Origin: Chryseobacterium formosum
GTDB lineage: Bacteria; Bacteroidota; Bacteroidia; Flavobacteriales; Weeksellaceae
Assembly: GCF_026460885.1 (NCBI RefSeq)
Contig: NZ_JAOVZW010000019.1
Location: 62,001-126,000, forward strand
Direction of reading: 5' to 3'
Length of the DNA stretch: 64,000 nucleotides
Made by a program: the position numbers and the translations under genes. This document shows, piece after piece, positions 50,880 to 59,268 of this stretch. How positions within the stretch are numbered: position 1 is the first letter of the stretch; every line of letters begins with the position of its first letter. Below the pieces are notes generated by a model. The model was not told the DNA's origin. It saw nothing but the letters and a program-made list of their open reading frames with translations, and ran no database searches.

Positions 50880-51710
50880 ATGTCGGAGATTATTATTCTT
50901 TTTCTTGGCGCTATCTCGGCCGGACTTCTAGGTTCACTTACCGGTTTGGGAGGAGGAGTTATCATTATCCCTTTATTAACGCTTGGTTTCGGCGTTCCTA
51001 TGCATTATGCAATTGGTGCGTCACTAATTTCGGTAATCGGAACTTCTTCCGGAGCAGCCGTAGCTTTTGTGAAAGAAGGTTTTACCAACATGAGAATCGG
51101 AATGTTTTTAGAAATTGCCACAACTTCCGGTGCGATTGCAGGAGCTTTGGTTTCAGGAATGCTAAATCCGAATACGATTGGAATTATTTTCGCAAGCATC
51201 CTTTTGCTTACTGTTATTTTAAACCTAAAAGGAAAACCCGATCATCAGGAATCTTTAATTAAAGGAAGTCTCGAAGATAAACTCAAATTATACGGAACTT
51301 TCCCCGATAAAGGTGTTGTGAAAAGCTACGCTGCGAGAAATACAGTCCCAGGATTTTTCATGATGATGTTTGCAGGTGCAATGTCCGGACTTTTGGGAAT
51401 CGGTTCAGGTGCTTTGAAAGTTTTGGCAATGGATAATATGATGAGATTGCCTTTTAAAGTTTCTACAACGACCAGTAATTTCATGATTGGTGTAACTGCA
51501 GTAGCAAGTTCATTGATTTATTTCCAAAGAGGTGAAATTATTCCTGTAATTGTAGCACCTGTTTTAGTAGGTGTTGTTGTGGGAAGTTTTATAGGATCTA
51601 AAACTTTAATGGTTTCAAAAACCAAGAAACTGAAGACATTTTTCGCAATTGTGATTACGATTCTTTCAATTTATATGATGTATAACGGTATTAGCAGCAA
51701 CTTCAAATGA
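50880..51710 (+). CDS. TauE/SafE-family membrane transporter
   Basis: 276 residues with about eight helices and the two family repeats (SAGLLGSLTGLGGGVIIIPL.. at the start and GAMSGLLGIGSGALKVLAMD.. in the middle). Members export sulfite, sulfoacetate or related anions. It overlaps the next gene (DUF1634) by 4 bp (ATGA), the usual pairing for this family. The promoter ends 4 bp before the ATG. Substrate inferred from family only. Confidence 0.88.
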   Translation: MSEIIILFLGAISAGLLGSLTGLGGGVIIIPLLTLGFGVPMHYAIGASLISVIGTSSGAAVAFVKEGFTNMRIGMFLEIATTSGAIAGALVSGMLNPNTIGIIFASILLLTVILNLKGKPDHQESLIKGSLEDKLKLYGTFPDKGVVKSYAARNTVPGFFMMMFAGAMSGLLGIGSGALKVLAMDNMMRLPFKVSTTTSNFMIGVTAVASSLIYFQRGEIIPVIVAPVLVGVVVGSFIGSKTLMVSKTKKLKTFFAIVITILSIYMMYNGISSNFK

Positions 51711-52090
51711 GAAAAAATTTCACAGATGTTGATCTGAACCGTTCGGTAGGAAATCTTCTTCGCTTAGGCGTTATTTTATCGGTTATCACTTCATTGATTG
51801 GTTTTGTAAAACTTTTCTTGGAAGGTTTTGAAATGCCAAAAAAATACAGACTTCTCGACATGGGAACTTCTTCCGAAAAAGTTTGGAGTCATTTTTGGGA
51901 AACCCTTTGCAAAGGAGAAGGAATGGCAATCATCCAACTCGGAATTCTGATGTTGATTTTCACACCTTTGATGAGAATCATCTTTGCCTTGATCGGTTAT
52001 TTGAAAGAGAAAGATTACGTTTATGTGATTATTTCTTCGATTGTTTTAGCAATTATGGCGGTGAGTTTCTTTACGGGTTATGCGCATTGA
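51707..52090 (+). CDS. DUF1634 membrane protein
   Basis: 127 residues with three helices and the typical pattern VDLNRSVGNLLRLGVILSVI.. GMAIIQLGILMLIFTPLMRI. DUF1634 proteins are almost always next to TauE/SafE genes and are thought to be accessory subunits. Translationally coupled to the upstream gene by the ATGA overlap. Confidence 0.85.
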   Translation: MRKNFTDVDLNRSVGNLLRLGVILSVITSLIGFVKLFLEGFEMPKKYRLLDMGTSSEKVWSHFWETLCKGEGMAIIQLGILMLIFTPLMRIIFALIGYLKEKDYVYVIISSIVLAIMAVSFFTGYAH

Positions 52091-52122
52091 TTATAATTGA
52101 TAATCGATGATTGATAAATGAT

Positions 52123-52500
52123 TTAAGATTCATAAAACTCCAATGGCAATTGATCAGGATCTTGCGTAAAGAAAAACTCTTTTCCGGTAAATTCATCGAT
52201 ACGAATTTCTTCACAGCTTAAACCTTTTTCAATTAATTCATCTCTTTTTTCATTAACGTTCTCTACGGAGAAAGCCAAATGTCTCAAACCACAAGATTCA
52301 GGTCTTGAAGGTCGTTCTGGAGGATTTGGAAATGAAAATAGTTCAATTACATAATGCTCTCCGATTGCTAAATCAAGTTTGTAAGACTGCCGTTCTTCAC
52401 GATAGACTTCACGGATAATATTTAATTCTAAAACTTCGGTATAGAATTTTTTTGAAACTTCGTAATCTGAGCAAATAATTGCGATGTGATGAATTTTCAT
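52123..52500 (-). CDS. VOC-family (glyoxalase-like) protein
   Basis: 125 residues, the size of the YaeR/GloA2 group. N-terminal IHHIAIICSDYEVSKKFYTE with a metal-ligand His, Glu in HYVIELFSFPNPPERPSRPE, then His in CGLRHLAFSVENV and Glu in LPLEFYES: the four metal ligand positions of the VOC fold. Reaction unknown. The ATG at 52500 (MKIHHIAII) is used; upstream in-frame codons to 52566 have no family resemblance. Confidence 0.85.
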   Translation of the reverse strand: MKIHHIAIICSDYEVSKKFYTEVLELNIIREVYREERQSYKLDLAIGEHYVIELFSFPNPPERPSRPESCGLRHLAFSVENVNEKRDELIEKGLSCEEIRIDEFTGKEFFFTQDPDQLPLEFYES

Positions 52501-52587
52501 GTAGATTTTATTGTTTTTATAGGTCATATGCAATCGCGTCATTTTCATTGATGTTTCAGTCTGCAAATCATGGCGATTTCATTTAAC

Positions 52588-53031
52588 TTATTTTTTACAG
52601 TTTTCCTTTCTTCTTGTATCGATTAAATATTGAATTTTCCAGATATTATTTTGTTTTACCAACTGAAAACTATTCGCACCACAATGTGAAAATTTTCCTT
52701 TAAAATAAAATTCATACGGTGTAAAAACACTGGCAAGATTTCCATCAATTTGAATGGAAACAAAATTTATTCTTTCGTCTAAATCATTTTTAGAAGAGTT
52801 TGATACAGAAGTGAAAAAAATTTTCAGATCATCCGTTTTAATCGTTCCATCTTTTGAAACAGTTTGTAGAATTGCATTTTCTGAAAATGCAGAGCTTAAC
52901 ATTTTAGCATCCGCATTTTTCATTCCTGTAAAGAGATTATTAATGGTTTCTTTTACTAGATTTTCTTCTAAATTCTGACCAAAACATAGACAATGTAGAA
53001 ATAAAACGAGAACTAAAAACACTTTTTTCAT
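52588..53031 (-). CDS. Secreted SnoaL/NTF2-like protein
   Basis: 147 residues with a signal peptide (LHCLCFGQ, cleavage after FG) and one NTF2-like domain (INNLFTGMKNADAKMLSSAF, FTPYEFYFKGKFSHCGANSF, WKIQYLIDTRRKENCKK). Such domains are used as enzymes or binding proteins; no catalytic residues can be named. A -7 box could not be found. Confidence 0.8.
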   Translation of the reverse strand: MKKVFLVLVLFLHCLCFGQNLEENLVKETINNLFTGMKNADAKMLSSAFSENAILQTVSKDGTIKTDDLKIFFTSVSNSSKNDLDERINFVSIQIDGNLASVFTPYEFYFKGKFSHCGANSFQLVKQNNIWKIQYLIDTRRKENCKK

Positions 53032-53159
53032 TTGTCGGGGTATTGAAGTTTAAAATTAATGAATTTCAAGCTTGAATTTATATTAATAATTTAATTTAAA
53101 AAATATTTTCATGTAGATAAAGACAAAATATCTTAATTTTATCTCTTTATTGAACGTAT

Positions 53160-54245
53160 ATGCCGATCATTTACTATATTTTAATTTCTTTATTATTCAT
53201 TTTCGCTGCTTTACCAAAAATCCCAAGTCAACACTGGATTTTCAGAGTTCCAGATTTTGGTAAAATTCAGGTAACATACATCAGTTTATTCACATTTGTT
53301 TTCGGATTTTTTATCAAAGATTCTATTGATTACTTTTGGTATTTTCAAGGTTTTTTACTGGCACTATTTGTTTATCACGGAATTATTTTGATTAAATACA
53401 CTCCGCTTTATCCGGTAAAAAAACATGAGAGAAATTCTCATTCTTCAAAAAAAATTCATTTTATTTCGGCAAATATTTATCAGTTTAATAAAGAGTTTGA
53501 CCGTTTTATTGATTTAATCAAACGAAACAAGCCAGAAATGTTTTTAACGATGGAAAGCGACAGTCATTGGGAAAAAGCATTGCAGGTTTTAGAAAAAGAC
53601 TATCCGTATCATCATAAAGTGACTCTTGAAAACACGTACGGAATGCATTTTTATTCAAAAATAAAAATCGAAGACTCAAAAACTCATTATTTTGTAGCCG
53701 ATGACATTCCTTCTATTGAAGCACATTTAAAGACAGAAGACGGTTTTGAGTTTGTATTTTTCGGAGTTCATCCGCCACCTCCAAGTCCGACAGAAGAAGA
53801 AACTTCGAAAGAGCGAGACGGCGACTTGTTAAGTACGGGAAAAAGAGTTATTGAAATTAAAAAACCCGTGATTGTTGTTGGAGATTTCAATAACGTCGCA
53901 TGGTCTAAATCTTCCATTTTATTCAGAAAAACAAGCGAATTGATTGATCCTAGAATTGGTCGTGCATTTGTATCAACTTTTCATGCAAAATATAGGTTAT
54001 TCAGATTTCCGATTGATTTGATGTTTCACAGTGAAGATGTTTTTATTGAGGAATTAAAAACGCTTGAAAACTTTGGCTCAGACCACCTTCCGGTTTATTG
54101 TGAGTTTTTTATCGATCATAAAAATGATGAACAGGAAGAGCGTATTGAAACAGCCGATTCTGAAGAAAAACAGGAAGCCGAGGAAATGATTGAGGAAGGA
54201 AAACAAGAAGACGGGGAACGAGATACTGTTGTGACAGAGGATTAA
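53160..54245 (+). CDS. Membrane-anchored endonuclease/exonuclease/phosphatase (EEP) family protein
   Basis: 361 residues. Three N-terminal helices (about 1-85), then an EEP domain: FISANIYQFNKEFDRFIDLI with the metal-binding Asn, FLTMESDS (catalytic Glu), VIVVGDFNNVAWSKSS (Asp/Asn), and FGSDHLPVYCEFFI (Asp-His). It cleaves phosphodiester bonds in an unknown substrate. The last ~45 residues are almost all Glu, Asp, Lys and Gln, an acidic tail that could bind a basic partner or be disordered. A similar layout is found in the YafD/EEP family. Confidence 0.88.
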   Translation: MPIIYYILISLLFIFAALPKIPSQHWIFRVPDFGKIQVTYISLFTFVFGFFIKDSIDYFWYFQGFLLALFVYHGIILIKYTPLYPVKKHERNSHSSKKIHFISANIYQFNKEFDRFIDLIKRNKPEMFLTMESDSHWEKALQVLEKDYPYHHKVTLENTYGMHFYSKIKIEDSKTHYFVADDIPSIEAHLKTEDGFEFVFFGVHPPPPSPTEEETSKERDGDLLSTGKRVIEIKKPVIVVGDFNNVAWSKSSILFRKTSELIDPRIGRAFVSTFHAKYRLFRFPIDLMFHSEDVFIEELKTLENFGSDHLPVYCEFFIDHKNDEQEERIETADSEEKQEAEEMIEEGKQEDGERDTVVTED

Positions 54246-54311
54246 TAATTAATTTACAAGAACTAAAAACAATATATTTATTTACATTGTGACCAACACC
54301 CCACTTTTACA

Positions 54312-55214
54312 TTATATTCCATCCATCACTTGTCTAAAAAGACTTTTAATATGATCAATTTCTGCTTGATACATCGTTTTTTTTCTGCATCCGAAATACA
54401 AAGTATTTTCTAATTTTTTTTCACCTTCCCAAATCAATTTTACCTCACCGCTTTCCAACTCATCCTTACATAAAAAACCAGGAACTACCGCCAAACCGTT
54501 TCCGCCTTTCAAGCAACGAATAATAGAGTTGAGATTCGGAACAATATAATTCGGTCGAAAATTAGGTTTATGCCCGAAATTCTGAAGCCAAAATTGGAAA
54601 AGATGTTCCATATCTCCAGTTGTTCCATACCATTTATCTTGTTTTAGCCATTCTTCTATTTTTTGAAAGTCTTTAGTTTTTAAAACTTCTTTAAAATTAT
54701 CTGTATCAACATTTTTTCCACCTACCAAAATAATTTGTTCAGATGAAAACGCTTCGTGTAAAATATTAGGAGAAGTTCCTTTTTTGGGTGTAATGATTAA
54801 ATCTAAAATTCCTTTATCTAATTGATCTAGCATTTCAGGATATTCACCAAAATTAATAATCAGATTAAAGTCTAACGTTGAAACATACTGTTCTAAAGTG
54901 GTCTGAAAGGTTTCAAAACACATTCCTACACTAATTGTCGGAGTGGTTTTTTCGGTAGATTTCTGGAAGTTTTTTTCAACTTCTTCCAATTTAGTTAATG
55001 GTTCTAAAATCGCATTAAATAAAACCTTCCCCCTTTCTGTCGGAATCATTTTTCGCCCGGTTCTGTCGAATAATTTATACCCAACATAAGCTTCCAAAGA
55101 ACCTAAATGCAGACTAACTCCTGGCTGTGAAATGAACAGAGAATCTGCCGCTCCTGTTAAAGTTCCAGTTTTATATATTGCTTTAAAAGTTCTGTACCAT
55201 TCAAGATTTACCAT
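54312..55214 (-). CDS. LysR-family transcriptional regulator
   Basis: 300 residues. N-terminal winged HTH (LEWYRTFKAIYKTGTLTGAA.. DSLFISQPGVSLHLGSLEAY), linker helix, and a two-lobed effector domain (TISVGMCFETFQTTLEQYVS.. VVPGFLCKDELESGEVKLIW). It is divergent from a quinone reductase/YgiN-like pair 195 bp away, a common arrangement in which the LysR protein controls the pair. The intergenic DNA has AT-rich T-N11-A-like patches near 55325-55360 that could be its operator. Confidence 0.9.
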   Translation of the reverse strand: MVNLEWYRTFKAIYKTGTLTGAADSLFISQPGVSLHLGSLEAYVGYKLFDRTGRKMIPTERGKVLFNAILEPLTKLEEVEKNFQKSTEKTTPTISVGMCFETFQTTLEQYVSTLDFNLIINFGEYPEMLDQLDKGILDLIITPKKGTSPNILHEAFSSEQIILVGGKNVDTDNFKEVLKTKDFQKIEEWLKQDKWYGTTGDMEHLFQFWLQNFGHKPNFRPNYIVPNLNSIIRCLKGGNGLAVVPGFLCKDELESGEVKLIWEGEKKLENTLYFGCRKKTMYQAEIDHIKSLFRQVMDGI

Positions 55215-55224
55215 AATTTTTGTA

Positions 55225-55304
55225 TCAATTGTAAATTTGCTTTGCAGTCAATTTTCAATTCTCATAAATTCACAAGCGAAGTAAATTAACAATTCACTAT
55301 TCAC
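55225..55304. repeat. Imperfect inverted repeat with TTTGCTTTGCAG core (copy B)
   Basis: A left half with AATTGTAAATTTGCTTTGCA and a right half whose reverse complement reads AATTGTTAATTTACTTCGCT. It is related to the repeat at 46809-46908 (TTTGCTTCGCAG). It lies just upstream of the LysR gene start. Confidence 0.6.
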
Positions 55305-55373
55305 TTCTTGATTCATCAGAATTATAATACAAAGGTATAAATTATATTATTTTAATTATACAAAACTCCAACA

Positions 55374-55381
55374 TAACTTTG
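55374..55381 (+). promoter_or_regulatory. -7 box of the quinone reductase operon (TAACTTTG)
   Basis: Exact TAnnTTTG match 28 bp before the ATG; -33 position reads TTTA. An AT-rich inverted region just upstream is a candidate LysR site. Confidence 0.5.
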
Positions 55382-55409
55382 CATCATAAATTTAAACAAT
55401 CATACAACA

Positions 55410-56024
55410 ATGAAAAAAGTATTAGTTATCAACGGTGCACAAAACTTTGGACATTCCGGAGGAAAATATAATCAGACTATTGCAGAAAATACACTTGAAG
55501 TTTTAAAAAACTTTGAAAATGTAGAAGTAAAAGTGACAACCGTAGATGAAGGTTTTGATAAAAATGCAGAAGTAGAAAAATTCGTTTGGGCAGATTTCAT
55601 CATTTATCACACGCCAATCTGGTGGTTTCAATTGCCAAATGGTTTCAAAAAATATATTGATGAAGTTTTCACAGCAGGTCATGCAAAAGGAATTTATATG
55701 AGTGACGGCAGAAGTTCAGAAAATCCGAAAATCAACTACGGAACCGGCGGAATGTTGGGTGGAAGAAAATACATGGTTACCACAAGCTGGAATGCTCCAG
55801 AAACGGCTTTTACACTTCCGGGAGAATTTTTCAATGAAACAAGTGTTGATGAAGGAGCGTTATTTGGTTTTCACAGAATGAACGCCTTTGTTTCTTTAGA
55901 AAAAATGGAAAGTTTTCACTTTCATGACGTTGAAAAAAATGCAAATATTGAACGTGATATGAAATTGTATAGAGAACACGTTAAAACCGTTTTTGAAAAT
56001 GAATTAAAACCACAATTAGTCTGA
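55410..56024 (+). CDS. NAD(P)H-dependent quinone oxidoreductase (MdaB-like)
   Basis: 204 residues of the flavodoxin-like NQO1/MdaB family: VLVINGAQNFGHSGGKYNQT at the start, FIIYHTPIWWFQLPNGFKKY, YGTGGMLGGRKYMVTTSWNA, typical of MdaB. It reduces quinones in a two-electron step with FAD/FMN and NAD(P)H. It overlaps the next gene by one base (TGATG) and is divergent from a LysR regulator. Confidence 0.88.
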   Translation: MKKVLVINGAQNFGHSGGKYNQTIAENTLEVLKNFENVEVKVTTVDEGFDKNAEVEKFVWADFIIYHTPIWWFQLPNGFKKYIDEVFTAGHAKGIYMSDGRSSENPKINYGTGGMLGGRKYMVTTSWNAPETAFTLPGEFFNETSVDEGALFGFHRMNAFVSLEKMESFHFHDVEKNANIERDMKLYREHVKTVFENELKPQLV

Positions 56025-56311
56025 TGAAAATTTATTTAACTGCCATTATCAAGTCAAAAGAAGAATACAGAAACGAAGTTTTGGAAGTTCTTCAAAATAT
56101 GGTAACTGAAACCCGAAAAGAAGAAGCCAACGAATTGTACACGCTTCATCAGGGAATTGAAGATAAAAATCAATTCGTTTTCTACGAAATCTGGAAAAGT
56201 GAAGAAGGTTTAGCAGACCACAATCAACAATCTTACATTCAAGCTTTCGGAGCTTTGGTTGATGAAAAACTTCAGGAAAAACCTCAGATTTATTTAACTC
56301 AGATTATTTAA
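56024..56311 (+). CDS. Putative quinol monooxygenase (YgiN-like ABM domain)
   Basis: 95 residues, a single ABM domain (IYLTAIIKSKEEYRNEVLEV, ANELYTLHQGIEDKNQFVFY, then EIWKSEEGLADHNQQSYIQA with His). In E. coli the mdaB-ygiN pair is proposed to run a quinone redox cycle; the same gene pair here, with stop/start overlap, supports that reading. Confidence 0.87.
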   Translation: MKIYLTAIIKSKEEYRNEVLEVLQNMVTETRKEEANELYTLHQGIEDKNQFVFYEIWKSEEGLADHNQQSYIQAFGALVDEKLQEKPQIYLTQII

Positions 56312-56314
56312 AAT

Positions 56315-56351
56315 AAAAAATAGCTTCTCAGAATCTGAGAAGCTATTTTTT
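56315..56351. terminator. Bidirectional terminator between the quinone operon and the AhpD-like gene
   Basis: A 17-bp stem (56315-56331 and 56335-56351) with a 3-nt loop, A-run on the left and T-run on the right, serving both convergent genes. Confidence 0.9.
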
Positions 56352-56368
56352 TCAAACCAATTATTCTA

Positions 56369-56809
56369 TTATTTTGGCACTTGTAAATGTGTAGAAATTG
56401 CAATTCTATTCCACATATTGATCGTAATTACCGCCATAATGATAGTTCTTATTTGCTCTTCGTCAAAAAACTGAGTTGCCTTTTCGTACGTTTCATCAGT
56501 TAATCCCTTCTGGCTGATTAAAGTGATTTCTTCGGTCATTGCCAAAATTACTTTTTCTTCTTCCGTGAATAAATCTGTTTCTCTCCAAGCATTTAAAAGG
56601 AAAAGTCTTTGCGCTGTTTCACCATATTTTAAAGCATCTTTTGTGTGCATATCCAAACAAAATGCACATTGATTGATTTGTGATGCTCTCGTTTTGATTA
56701 ATTCTTTTTGAATGTTGCTTAAAGAAGTGTTTTGTAAAGTCATTTCCAGATTCATCATTGCTTTGTAAGATTCTGAATTGGCATTTAAGATTTTAATACG
56801 TGTACTCAT
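56369..56809 (-). CDS. Carboxymuconolactone decarboxylase/AhpD-like protein
   Basis: 146 residues of the AhpD-like family. The peroxidase motif is intact: CAFCLDMHTKDALK with Cys48, Cys51 and His55. Members act as thiol-dependent peroxide or alkylhydroperoxide reductases. It is monocistronic, convergent with the quinone reductase pair. Confidence 0.88.
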   Translation of the reverse strand: MSTRIKILNANSESYKAMMNLEMTLQNTSLSNIQKELIKTRASQINQCAFCLDMHTKDALKYGETAQRLFLLNAWRETDLFTEEEKVILAMTEEITLISQKGLTDETYEKATQFFDEEQIRTIIMAVITINMWNRIAISTHLQVPK

Positions 56810-56857
56810 TACTGTCTGTTTTTGTTATATTACTAAATTTGTTATTCTGTGAAATCA

Positions 56858-57003
56858 TGTTGCAGCCCGACTTGAACGGAAATCCTTTTTTTGATGGCTG
56901 AGCTTACCGAAGCCATCGAAAAAAGATTGGGAGTGGAAAGCATAAACGAGATGAAGCGAACGCTTTATCGAAGTTTACGAAAGAAGTTCTTTGCTGCCCA
57001 AAA
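56858..57003. repeat. Structured intergenic element of unlike composition
   Basis: Noncoding stretch richer in G+C than its surroundings, opening GTTGCAGCCCGACTTGAACG and ending GTTCTTTGCTGCCC. It contains a hairpin: AATCC..TTTTTTTGATGGCT (56881-56899) pairs with AGCCATCGAAAAAA..GATT (56911-56928). It looks like a repeat-family element rather than a gene, but no second copy is in the window. Confidence 0.5.
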
Positions 57004-57006
57004 AAA

Positions 57007-57432
57007 TTAATTATTCTTCGCTAAAAGTTCATCAATACTGAATGAATATTTCTCCTGACCTGCCAATAAAAATGCAGCTGCACTTCCTATCCAGACTGAA
57101 TAATCCAGAGGAGCTTTTACACCTAATGAAACGGTCATCGATAAAGCGAAAATCAGTAATAAAAATCCGATTCCATAAGAGGCAATTTTAGTTTTGAAAC
57201 CTAAAATCAGCATGAATGGAAACAAAATTTCTAAAAAAGTAGCAGAGTACGCTGAAAAAACGCTTAAACTTTCAGGAAGAAAAAACGTGAGTTGCTTTGT
57301 ATAATTCTCAAAGTTCTCCCAAGCAGAATTTTTTCCCCAAAATCCGAATCGATCTGCTACGGCGGAAAGCATTGCTACCGAGATAGCGAGTCTTAAAAAT
57401 AATTGTGGATAATGAACTATTTTTGGCGTCAT
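57007..57432 (-). CDS. DoxX-family membrane protein
   Basis: 141 residues with four helices: LFLRLAISVAMLSAVADRFG, LSVFSAYSATFLEILFPFML, IASYGIGFLLLIFALSMTVS and YSVWIGSAAAFLLAGQEKYS. This is the DoxX family, often linked to quinone or thiol redox. The ATG at 57432 (MTPKIVHYP) is preferred; another ATG at 57468 adds 12 residues. It lies 62 bp downstream of the Crp/Fnr gene and is probably controlled by it. Confidence 0.83.
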   Translation of the reverse strand: MTPKIVHYPQLFLRLAISVAMLSAVADRFGFWGKNSAWENFENYTKQLTFFLPESLSVFSAYSATFLEILFPFMLILGFKTKIASYGIGFLLLIFALSMTVSLGVKAPLDYSVWIGSAAAFLLAGQEKYSFSIDELLAKNN

Positions 57433-57494
57433 GATGTTTGCTTTAATTACATGACAAAGTTGCGACATAGGAACCGCAAAAATCTTAAACTGGT

Positions 57495-58067
57495 TTAAGA
57501 ACGTAATTTTGCTCTGATTTCACTCAGATATTCCGGAGTAAAACCTAAAAAAGAGGCAATTAAATATTGTGGAATCCTCTGAATAAACCAAGGATATAAC
57601 GTGCTGAAATGCACATACAATTCCTCTCTACTAAGTTCGTACAAATAACGGATGCGTCTTTCTGAAGCAGCATACGCTCTTTGGTAGATCATTCTGAAAT
57701 AACGTTCCATCACGGGATGTTTTTTCAACAATTCTTCCTGAGTCTGAAGATTAATTTCAAGAATAACAGATTTCTCAACCGATTGAATGCAAAAGTTGGA
57801 TTTAATTTGTCGTTCGTAAGCAAAAGTATCAGTCATCCACCAGTTTTCGATGGCAAATTCGGTGGTTCGTTCGACTCCTTTTTCATTGACAAAAAACTTT
57901 CTCAGACAACCTTTAACTACAAAATACATTGAGTGACAAATTTCGCCGTCATTCATTAAGATATGTTTCTTCTTAACTTCCACAACTTTGAAAAAAGAAA
58001 GAACAGAAGCAAATTCTTCGTCATTAATAGTAATAAATTTATCTAAATGTGCCTTGAAAGTTTCCAT
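57495..58067 (-). CDS. Crp/Fnr-family transcriptional regulator
   Basis: 190 residues with a cyclic-nucleotide-like beta-roll (HILMNDGEICHSMYFVVKGC, LRKFFVNEKGVERTTEFAIE), a dimer helix (MERYFRMIYQRAYAASERRI) and a C-terminal helical segment with the short HTH typical of Bacteroidota members (PQYLIASFLGFTPEYLSEIR). It is likely a sensor of a small molecule. The gene is just upstream of the DoxX gene, a plausible target. Confidence 0.88.
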   Translation of the reverse strand: METFKAHLDKFITINDEEFASVLSFFKVVEVKKKHILMNDGEICHSMYFVVKGCLRKFFVNEKGVERTTEFAIENWWMTDTFAYERQIKSNFCIQSVEKSVILEINLQTQEELLKKHPVMERYFRMIYQRAYAASERRIRYLYELSREELYVHFSTLYPWFIQRIPQYLIASFLGFTPEYLSEIRAKLRS

Positions 58068-58084
58068 TTTTGAAATTGAATACT

Positions 58085-58115
58085 CAAACTTAACTTTATT
58101 TTTTTAGTTTTACAA
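58085..58115 (-). promoter_or_regulatory. Promoter of the Crp/Fnr gene (TTG-N20-TAAGTTTG)
   Basis: On the minus strand TTG (58115-58113), 20 bp, TAAGTTTG (58092-58085), 17 bp before the ATG at 58067. Confidence 0.65.
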
Positions 58116-58131
58116 TGATAAAAATCGAATC

Positions 58132-58497
58132 ATGGAAATTGTTGCTAAAATTCTTATTGCAGTTGTGGCTTTAGAGCATTTATATATTCTCTGGATGGAA
58201 ATGTTTGCATGGGAAACCAAAGGAAAAGAAGTTTTCAAAGCTGCTTTACCCGCAGAAATGTTTAAACCTACAAAAGGTTTAGCTGCCAATCAAGGATTGT
58301 ATAATGGTTTTTTGGCTGCAGGATTAATTTGGTCTTTTTTTATTGAAGACCCGAAATGGCAAACGAATATTGCTTTGTTTTTCTTGAGTTGTGTAGCGAT
58401 TGCAGGAATTTATGGTGCAGTTTCAGCCACGAAAAAAATCTTTTTTGTACAGGCTTTACCTGCGATTTTGGGGATTGTTGCCGTTTTGTTAAAATAA
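58132..58497 (+). CDS. DUF1304 membrane protein
   Basis: 121 residues with four helices and the family pattern VALEHLYILWMEMFAWETKG, GLAANQGLYNGFLAAGLIWS. Function unknown. It is divergent from the Crp/Fnr gene with a shared 64-bp promoter region, so it may be a second target of that regulator. Confidence 0.85.
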   Translation: MEIVAKILIAVVALEHLYILWMEMFAWETKGKEVFKAALPAEMFKPTKGLAANQGLYNGFLAAGLIWSFFIEDPKWQTNIALFFLSCVAIAGIYGAVSATKKIFFVQALPAILGIVAVLLK

Positions 58498-58621
58498 TTT
58501 TCTCTCACAGATTAGGTTGATTTTGCAGATTATTAAGTAATAAAAAACAGCCGTAAAATCTCCCGAATCTATGAGAAAACTCAATATAAGTTTGGAAATT
58601 AAAGCTGTCAATAATATAAAA

Positions 58622-59089
58622 TTACAATTCAAAAATTTCTGTCAACTTTTCCTTTAATTTTTCAAGTTTAAATAGACCTTCGTGATAATAAATAAGATTC
58701 TGATCTTTATCTAAAATAATCCACAAAGGATAAATCGGTTGACTTTTTTTTTTAGATAAAGCCAAAGCAAGCTCATGAATTCCTGAATTTCCGTTTGGTA
58801 AATAATTAAATTCTTGCCCTTGAAAATTGATTTTCTCTTTTGTTTTTTCTGCTTCAAAATTGATAAAGTAAAAATTTTCATTCATTGTTTTAACCAAATC
58901 TTTATCTTTATTTAAGTTAAAAGACTCAATTTTACAAACTGAGCACCAACTCGTATAAATATGAATAATAATCGGCTTCGGATTATCATTTTGCTGAATT
59001 TCCAAATCCGAAAAAGTGCCTGTTTTCATCTGCGAAAGACAAAAACACGGCACAAACATTAAAAATAAAAATATCGTTAAGATTCTCAT
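58622..59089 (-). CDS. Secreted thioredoxin-fold protein
   Basis: 155 residues with a signal peptide (FVPCFCLSQ) and a thioredoxin fold whose active site is WCSVC (Cys49, Cys52) in IHIYTSWCSVCKIESFN. The cis-Pro equivalent is in SQPIYPLWIIL. It is likely a periplasmic thiol oxidoreductase. It lies downstream, co-oriented with a TonB-dependent receptor whose plug also carries a CxxC, 179 bp away. Confidence 0.83.
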   Translation of the reverse strand: MRILTIFLFLMFVPCFCLSQMKTGTFSDLEIQQNDNPKPIIIHIYTSWCSVCKIESFNLNKDKDLVKTMNENFYFINFEAEKTKEKINFQGQEFNYLPNGNSGIHELALALSKKKSQPIYPLWIILDKDQNLIYYHEGLFKLEKLKEKLTEIFEL

Positions 59090-59268
59090 TTCATAAATTT
59101 TATGATTTTATTTTTACCGCAAAAGAGAAAAAAGATTTTCAAACCTTTCTAAGATATTTAAAAGTTGATAAAAGCATAATGTTTAAAATTTTGCATTTTG
59201 TAAGCTTTTGAATATCTATTTTTTCAATCATTTCTTTTACTTCTTTTGTGGTAAAATTTCATATATCA

